64,000 bases of DNA from an uncultured Dysosmobacter sp. (lineage in GTDB: Bacteria > Bacillota > Clostridia > Oscillospirales > Oscillospiraceae). The DNA is taken from contig CAKTIO010000007.1 in NCBI GenBank assembly GCA_934565855.1, positions 62,001 to 126,000 on the forward strand, read 5' to 3'. The notes below the pieces were generated by a model that saw only the letters and a program-made list of their open reading frames with translations, was not told where the DNA came from and did no database searches. A program made the position numbers and the translations under genes. This document shows, in pieces, positions 60,001 to 64,000 of the stretch (position 1 is the stretch's first letter; every line of letters begins with the position of its first letter).

Positions 60001-60203
60001 AGAATTTGCTGCATTTCTCCGTCGGTCAGCGGAACATCATTCAGTCGATCCACATCGCGGTTGTTTTCAAAGAGGATCTGCTGCCAGTTCCGGATTAGGT
60101 CTTCTTCCGTTTTGTAACGCAGAATTTCCGGCTCCCAGCCATATTTTTCTGTCAGTAAGTTAATAAGTGCCGTTTCAAAAACAGCTTCCTGTTCAAATAC
60201 CAT
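57081..60203 (-). CDS. hsdR: Type I restriction enzyme R subunit
   Basis: Restriction and translocation subunit, 1040 residues. The N-terminal nuclease domain has a PD-(D/E)xK site (Asp144 in GDFMLLI, Glu158-x-Lys160 in HCELK). The SF2 helicase motor has Walker A TTGSGKT (297-303) and DEAH (406-409 in IIDEAHRD), then motif V/VI-like QAFSRTNR. The C-terminal helical domain binds the methylase core. The end GKPIKKFQINMKIDQMLR resembles the EcoR124 (type IC) group. CAGGAGGCAAGCT precedes the ATG. It lies 15 bases after hsdS, and a 49-codon gene is coupled to its stop. Confidence 0.96.
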   Translation of the reverse strand: MVFEQEAVFETALINLLTEKYGWEPEILRYKTEEDLIRNWQQILFENNRDVDRLNDVPLTDGEMQQILDQITRLRTPLKLNGFINGKTVAVKRDNPADELHFGKEVSLKIYDRQEIAAGQSRYQIAEQPVFKARSSVLPNRRGDFMLLINGMPLIHCELKRSGVDVSQAYNQIEKYAHEGVFSGLFALVQIFIAMQPDETVYFSNPGPDGNFNKDFYFHWADVNNEPLNNWKDIAQYLLSIPMAHQLIGFYTVADDTDGILKVMRSYQYYATSRITGRVAMRRWADKDQMGGYIWHTTGSGKTMTSFKSAQLIAASKDADKVVFLMDRVELGTQSLLDYRGFADDADSVQATENTDILVAKLRSDDPANTLIVTSIQKMSRVEEENGFNAHDIELIQNKRVVFIIDEAHRDVFGEMLRTIKGTFPNALFFGFTGTPIHDENQKKMSTTSDVFGNELHRYSIADGIRDKNVLGFDPYMVPTYKDRDLRKAVALERAKATTEAEALADPKKKKVYLHYMDHTKVPMAGYVQADGNYLKGIEDYLPISQYEREEHQCAVVDDILENWTTLSHGSKFHAIFATSSIPEAIQYYKLFKAKGNLKITALFDPSIDNNGNGLFKEEGIVEIIEDYNTRYSMEFQMATYATFKKDISYRLAHKEQYKGIEHTSDQQIDLLIVVDQMLTGFDSKWINTLYLDKILVYEKLIQAFSRTNRLYGPEKPFGTIRYYRKPYTMQRNIEEAFKLYSGDRPLGLFADKLEYNLEKMNALYDDIESIFRPAGIENFEKLPVDHTERGQFAKLFKQLNSYLEAAKIQGFTWNKLSYEFKNAGRKVIVNLHLDETTYLILALRYKELFSGGSGEAGVEDVPYEIDSYLTEINTGVIDANYMNSRFKKYIKALQDGAETAAVLDELHKSFATLTQEEQKYANVFLHDVQNGDVVVDEGKTLRDYITEYMTSAKNDQIHRFATAIGVDETMLRSFMQSKITEANINEFGKFDILKVTVDQEKAKTFLEMMEGKPIKKFQINMKIDQMLRRFILEGGFDIT

Positions 60204-60218
60204 AGCTTGCCTCCTGTA

Positions 60219-61430
60219 TCAGACAAACATTTTCTCAAGCAGAGATTTCTTGATGCTTTGGAGCTTTTCCAACTCACGCTGTCGGAGGATGATAAGGGTG
60301 TTTATGGTATCAATCGCATCCCCAATAAGCTTTTGCTCTGGATATGAGGTGAATGGAATTTCTATTGTTTTCATACCTTCAATGTCGATACTCCGCCCAT
60401 CTCTGATGCCGTAAACATGCGGCTTTAGGTCTGTGTCAATAAAATTTTTTGATCTGAAATATGCGTAGTAAAATCTCGAATCAACGCCGTCCCCGTGAAA
60501 AGTATGATACGCAGGACTAATAATTCCTTGTGAGTTTGCCCTTTCCAAGCCGCCTTCAAAAGACCTTAAATGTACAATAAAGTCACCTTCATTAACTACC
60601 TTATAGCTTGACAGACTCGCTTTATCGTATTGAAGTATACGTTCTGACTCGTCGCGTCTGATTGTGCCGCTGCCTTGGATTATTGTAAGCGGAGGCAGGT
60701 CGGCACGATCCTTTTCCGAATATTCCTCAAACACGTCTCCAAACCTACGCCGTTTCCAAGGCTCAGTAAACCCCTTGAAGCGAATTGCGGGGTAACTGCT
60801 GCCGTTTTGCGGGAACATCTTTTCGAGTATTGATTTTTTAACACTCGTCAACTTTTCAAACTTACGCTGATGAAGGGTGATAAGGTTGTCGAGGTGGCTG
60901 AAAAAAGTTCCAATCTGCTCTTGCTCTAAAAGGCTCGGCAGATATATTTCCATTGATTCAACATCTCCAGCGTTGTAGGACGGTAACGCTCCAACTTGAA
61001 CCAAGGAAGTCAAATCAACTGTTCCAAACAGAGCCTTTGCAAAGTCTGCGTCCCACTTCGTTGGACTTAGAGAATATGCCATTGTGTTGTTATCCAAAAG
61101 GAAGGGAAAACGGCATAAACGCTTGCGATTTAGCATCACGGCAGCTCCAACCTTTGCAAAGAAAATTGCCGGCAACTCCGTAATAGGCGACCACCTGTGG
61201 TTAGCAATCTGCTCAGCCGTAACATAGTTATTAGCAATAGTCATTTCATTCTCATTACCGTCCAAGTTCATATCAGATACTTTGAAGAACGGTACACCGA
61301 TTGCCCCACCTTGTTCTGCATCGGGGAAGCCCACTCCAGAGCGTGCTTTACCAATATCACCGAGCTTACGCTGTTCCCAAGCGTCGTCAAACCCGTGAAA
61401 ACGAATGGAGGGTTTTTCAGTTTTACTCAT
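60219..61430 (-). CDS. hsdS: Type I restriction enzyme S (specificity) subunit
   Basis: DNA-recognition subunit of 403 residues with two target recognition domains. Each is preceded by the same kind of segment (IRFHGFDDAWEQRKLGDI and IRFKGFTEPWKRRRFGDV) and followed by a conserved helix (LHQRKFEKLTSVKKSILEKM, LRQRELEKLQSIKKSLLEKM). The site should be bipartite; the bases cannot be read from sequence. The ATG at 61430 overlaps the hsdM stop (ATGA). No second hsdS or hsdS fragment is visible in the window, so specificity switching is not evident. Confidence 0.95.
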   Translation of the reverse strand: MSKTEKPSIRFHGFDDAWEQRKLGDIGKARSGVGFPDAEQGGAIGVPFFKVSDMNLDGNENEMTIANNYVTAEQIANHRWSPITELPAIFFAKVGAAVMLNRKRLCRFPFLLDNNTMAYSLSPTKWDADFAKALFGTVDLTSLVQVGALPSYNAGDVESMEIYLPSLLEQEQIGTFFSHLDNLITLHQRKFEKLTSVKKSILEKMFPQNGSSYPAIRFKGFTEPWKRRRFGDVFEEYSEKDRADLPPLTIIQGSGTIRRDESERILQYDKASLSSYKVVNEGDFIVHLRSFEGGLERANSQGIISPAYHTFHGDGVDSRFYYAYFRSKNFIDTDLKPHVYGIRDGRSIDIEGMKTIEIPFTSYPEQKLIGDAIDTINTLIILRQRELEKLQSIKKSLLEKMFV

Positions 61431-64000
61431 TTGCATCCCCCCTGCAACAGAGCTTTGAACTCTGCCAATCCCTTCATGTCGTACTCGCCGCCGGTCAAGT
61501 CATCGATCATGGAAGAAAGCAATTCCTCGGATTTTTGAATCTGCGCACCCAGTTCCAGATAAGTCACAGCATACTTATCCGCCAACGTCTGTACCGATTT
61601 TTCCAGCGTATCAATAATTGCATCCGGCATTGCACGGAGAGACCCACCCAAAGGAACGATCCATTTCAGGCGCAGCAACTCAAGGACTTGTTCATCGGAC
61701 AGCCCTTCGATGGTTTCCTTGGTTTTCATGTGGAGCGCATAGGCTTTTTCCTTAACGTCCCTTTTGACCGCTTTTTCTTCTGTCATCAGTTTATCAGCAC
61801 AGACCATCTTCGCCTCAAAGGAATCCTCCGGAAACGAATATGCCGCACGCAGCGTTTTCACATACGCCGAGACTTTACCCTTGGTATACGGGGCGTTTCC
61901 ATCCAAGGACGCCCAGTTCACTTCCTTGTGCTCGAAAATATACTTCAGTTTTGTGGCCTTTCCGGCTTTGGCATCTATCAATGCAGCATAGCCCTGCAAT
62001 GTAGCAAGCTCCGGAGATGCGATATCTGCATAGATTTCCGCAAGTTTTACAGCAAACTCTTTGGGTACAAATGCAGTATTGTCATCATTCAGGAACTCGC
62101 CGCGGTCGCCCTCGTCGATGGAATCTATGATTTCTGTCAGCTCGACAGAAATTTCATCCAGTCTGGCTTCCTTTGCCTTGAGCGCATCATAATCTTCCCG
62201 CAGAAGCGTAGTCTGTACTAAATCAAAGGGTATGACATGGCCTATCCAGCCGTTTTGTACTTCTTCCTTATCGTCTTTCTTTTTGATGACCATGTTGGGA
62301 TCTACCTGCTTTGCGGCGGCAAAACCCTCTGTCTGGATAATTTCGAGATCAGTGGAAATCATGTTCCACTTGTCATCCAACAGCTGATACGCCTGATACT
62401 TGTCGATCAGAGGAAGCGGCGCAACGCGGCTGAAGATATTCTGGGTAATAGTATCCTCAGCTTTGGAGATATTCAGATCCATCATTTTTCCGATCAGTTC
62501 GGCATCCAGATATGTATCAAAATCCGCGAACGCTGACTGATACTCTGCAATGAACGCCTGTACATCGGCACTGCCTTCGATGGCCTCTTTGATATTTCCA
62601 ACTGCCAAAGTTGAATATGGGGTTTCATCGGCGGTAAATAGAATACTCCTCAGCTGTGTGAACGTAGCCCAATACTGTTCCAGAAGGTCAATTTCATGGT
62701 TGGGAATGCCGCCAAACATGGTGGCGTAAATATCCCAAGTTTCTGCAGCTTCGGAAGAATCGATGTAACGGGGAATGTTCAGGTTATATCCATTGCGGCG
62801 AATCTCTTCCTTGGAAACCAGTCGGGCAAACTTTTCAATACTTTCAGGGCGGGCGGCAATAGCGTCCACAATTCTCTTGATGTCCGATGCCATTAGTTTG
62901 TTGGTCTTACCAACTTTGGTAAATCCCTTGGAAGCGTCGATAAAAAGCACATCAGAAGCTTCGCGTTTTTGCCGTAAAACCATAATGATAGTGGGAATGC
63001 CCGTACCATAAAAAATATTTGCGGGCAGTCCGATGATTGTTTCGATGTTGTTATTTTCAATCAGATTTCGACGAATACGCCCCTCGCCTTCGCCCAGTCC
63101 ATCAGCGCCTCCAACAGCATCACCACGGAACAGGACACCATGAGGGAGGACGATGGTCATAATACCATCTGGTTTTACATGGTACAGGTCATGAAGCAGG
63201 AAGGCATAGTCAGCTTTTCCTTTTGGTGCCATGCCATAGCGATAGCGGGGATCGGTTTCCTTGTGAGACGGATCCCAGTGCTGTGAATACGGTGGGTTGG
63301 AAACCACAGCATCCAGATACAACGGGTTATACGTCTGCGTGACATCATCGTACATAGGCCAGTCCTGCTCCAATGTATCGCCACAGCGAGTGAAGATATT
63401 GGCTGGATTGATGCCGCGCATAACAAGATTCATACGGGTCAGATTGTATGTGTTTTCCTTCAACTCTTGCGCATAGTACATGATGCTGTCTTTGTTCTTC
63501 AGGTACTTGGCAGCACTCTTGCCGATGGTGATCAAAAGGGAGCCGGAACCGCTCGTAGGATCATATATTTCGATTTTCTCGCGATCCTTCAAGTGGTTTG
63601 CGACAATCTCAGACATAAGTTGAGACACTTCATGAGGCGTATAGAACTCACCGGCCTTTTTTCCGGCATTTGCAGCGAAGTTGCTGATCAGATATTCGTA
63701 GATGAAGCCCAAAACATCATAGTCCTGCCTGCCATCGGTAGGAATATCCTTGATCAGCTGAATTAAGTCGCGGATAGCTTTTGTCTGATTGCTAGTGCTA
63801 TCACCGAGTTTGCTCAGGCCAGTTTCCAGTGTATTAAAGATTTTGCTGAACACCTTTTTCTGCGTATTGCTGATTAAACGATTGAATGCAGAGAGTGCAG
63901 TTCGCACATTGTCAACGGTAAAGCTATTTCCTTTATCCAGCCATGTCGAGAAAAGATTATCATAGGCGATGAAATAGCCCAGGTGCTGCTGACAATAATC
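61427..64000 (-). CDS. hsdM: Type I restriction enzyme M (methylase) subunit, partial at window edge
   Basis: N6-adenine methyltransferase subunit; the 5' end lies beyond 64000. At least 858 codons are visible, reading DYCQQHLGYFIAYDNLFSTW at the edge. The SAM motif DPTSGSGSLL and the catalytic NPPYSQHWDP are intact. The protein is much longer than the about 520-residue EcoR124-type HsdM. The extra C-terminal part (about 350 residues, helical, with EGDRGEFLNDDN and repeated charged helices) is typical of a long HsdM subgroup in Firmicutes. It ends in LLQGGCK and overlaps hsdS by four bases. Confidence 0.95.
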   Translation of the reverse strand, partial: DYCQQHLGYFIAYDNLFSTWLDKGNSFTVDNVRTALSAFNRLISNTQKKVFSKIFNTLETGLSKLGDSTSNQTKAIRDLIQLIKDIPTDGRQDYDVLGFIYEYLISNFAANAGKKAGEFYTPHEVSQLMSEIVANHLKDREKIEIYDPTSGSGSLLITIGKSAAKYLKNKDSIMYYAQELKENTYNLTRMNLVMRGINPANIFTRCGDTLEQDWPMYDDVTQTYNPLYLDAVVSNPPYSQHWDPSHKETDPRYRYGMAPKGKADYAFLLHDLYHVKPDGIMTIVLPHGVLFRGDAVGGADGLGEGEGRIRRNLIENNNIETIIGLPANIFYGTGIPTIIMVLRQKREASDVLFIDASKGFTKVGKTNKLMASDIKRIVDAIAARPESIEKFARLVSKEEIRRNGYNLNIPRYIDSSEAAETWDIYATMFGGIPNHEIDLLEQYWATFTQLRSILFTADETPYSTLAVGNIKEAIEGSADVQAFIAEYQSAFADFDTYLDAELIGKMMDLNISKAEDTITQNIFSRVAPLPLIDKYQAYQLLDDKWNMISTDLEIIQTEGFAAAKQVDPNMVIKKKDDKEEVQNGWIGHVIPFDLVQTTLLREDYDALKAKEARLDEISVELTEIIDSIDEGDRGEFLNDDNTAFVPKEFAVKLAEIYADIASPELATLQGYAALIDAKAGKATKLKYIFEHKEVNWASLDGNAPYTKGKVSAYVKTLRAAYSFPEDSFEAKMVCADKLMTEEKAVKRDVKEKAYALHMKTKETIEGLSDEQVLELLRLKWIVPLGGSLRAMPDAIIDTLEKSVQTLADKYAVTYLELGAQIQKSEELLSSMIDDLTGGEYDMKGLAEFKALLQGGCK

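Noticed and set aside
60219..61430. Phase-variable hsdS through recombinase inversion
   Set aside because: Only one hsdS is visible, no inverted hsdS fragment flanks it, and the nearby recombinase is frameshifted.
1..64000. CRISPR arrays, rRNA genes, insertion sequences
   Set aside because: No regularly spaced repeats, rRNA sequence or transposase gene was seen anywhere in the window.

Overview
The window reads as chromosome of a GC-rich, spore-forming Clostridia, most likely an Oscillospiraceae-type gut anaerobe. The grounds are family-level and inferred: the yabM/mazG/rqcP/yabP/yabQ/divIC/yabR sporulation-division block, HemZ, T-box control of trp genes, BmpA-type nucleoside importers and SLH surface proteins, all in GC-rich codons. 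From about 53.95 kb to the right edge the DNA is clearly AT-richer and carries a restriction/recombinase island.

Layout. 0-6 kb: MATE exporter; a minus-strand flavoprotein, uridine-phosphorylase-like and isochorismatase-like run; trpBA behind a tryptophan T-box. 6.2-18 kb: a Crp/Fnr regulator, then a plus-strand nucleoside import and salvage locus (class II aldolase, DeoR regulator, MtnA-type isomerase, BMP lipoprotein, DeoD phosphorylase, ABC ATPase, two permeases, Gfo/Idh/MocA oxidoreductase, DUF985 cupin). Two paralogous ~50-residue proteins bracket this locus. 18-27.5 kb: a flavin reductase/HxlR divergent pair, a lipoprotein, and a second, minus-strand nucleoside importer that ends in two nucleoside hydrolases. 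27.5-35 kb: LysE exporter, tRNA-Gly, D-Ala-D-Ala carboxypeptidase, glucose-6-phosphate isomerase, a small P-loop protein, a hydroxyacid dehydrogenase, an SLH protein. 35-50 kb: housekeeping genes recJ, relA/spoT, dtd, an MBL hydrolase, hemZ, a purine nucleoside phosphorylase, the spoVB-to-yabR block with an HU gene inside, hpf and an arginase-like gene. 50-53.7 kb: a DUF554 membrane protein, a GNAT enzyme, and an ECF sigma factor between two DUF4367-type membrane proteins, one broken by a 13-bp deletion. 54-64 kb: XRE regulator, DUF1016 nuclease and a frameshifted serine recombinase chained by 4-base overlaps, beside a type I restriction-modification operon (hsdM-hsdS-hsdR) that ends in a 49-codon gene.

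How the genes work together. The 7.6-17.6 kb locus can be read as a complete route: import of a purine (deoxy)nucleoside, phosphorolysis to a pentose-1-phosphate, MtnA-type isomerisation to the ketose-1-phosphate, and class II aldolase cleavage to dihydroxyacetone phosphate plus a short aldehyde. This resembles the DHAP shunt for 5'-deoxyadenosine and methylthioadenosine, but with its own ABC importer. The second importer feeds hydrolytic rather than phosphorolytic cleavage. The right-hand island is a mobile defence module; its promoter carries an inverted repeat whose half-site recurs at the far end of the XRE-nuclease-recombinase operon.
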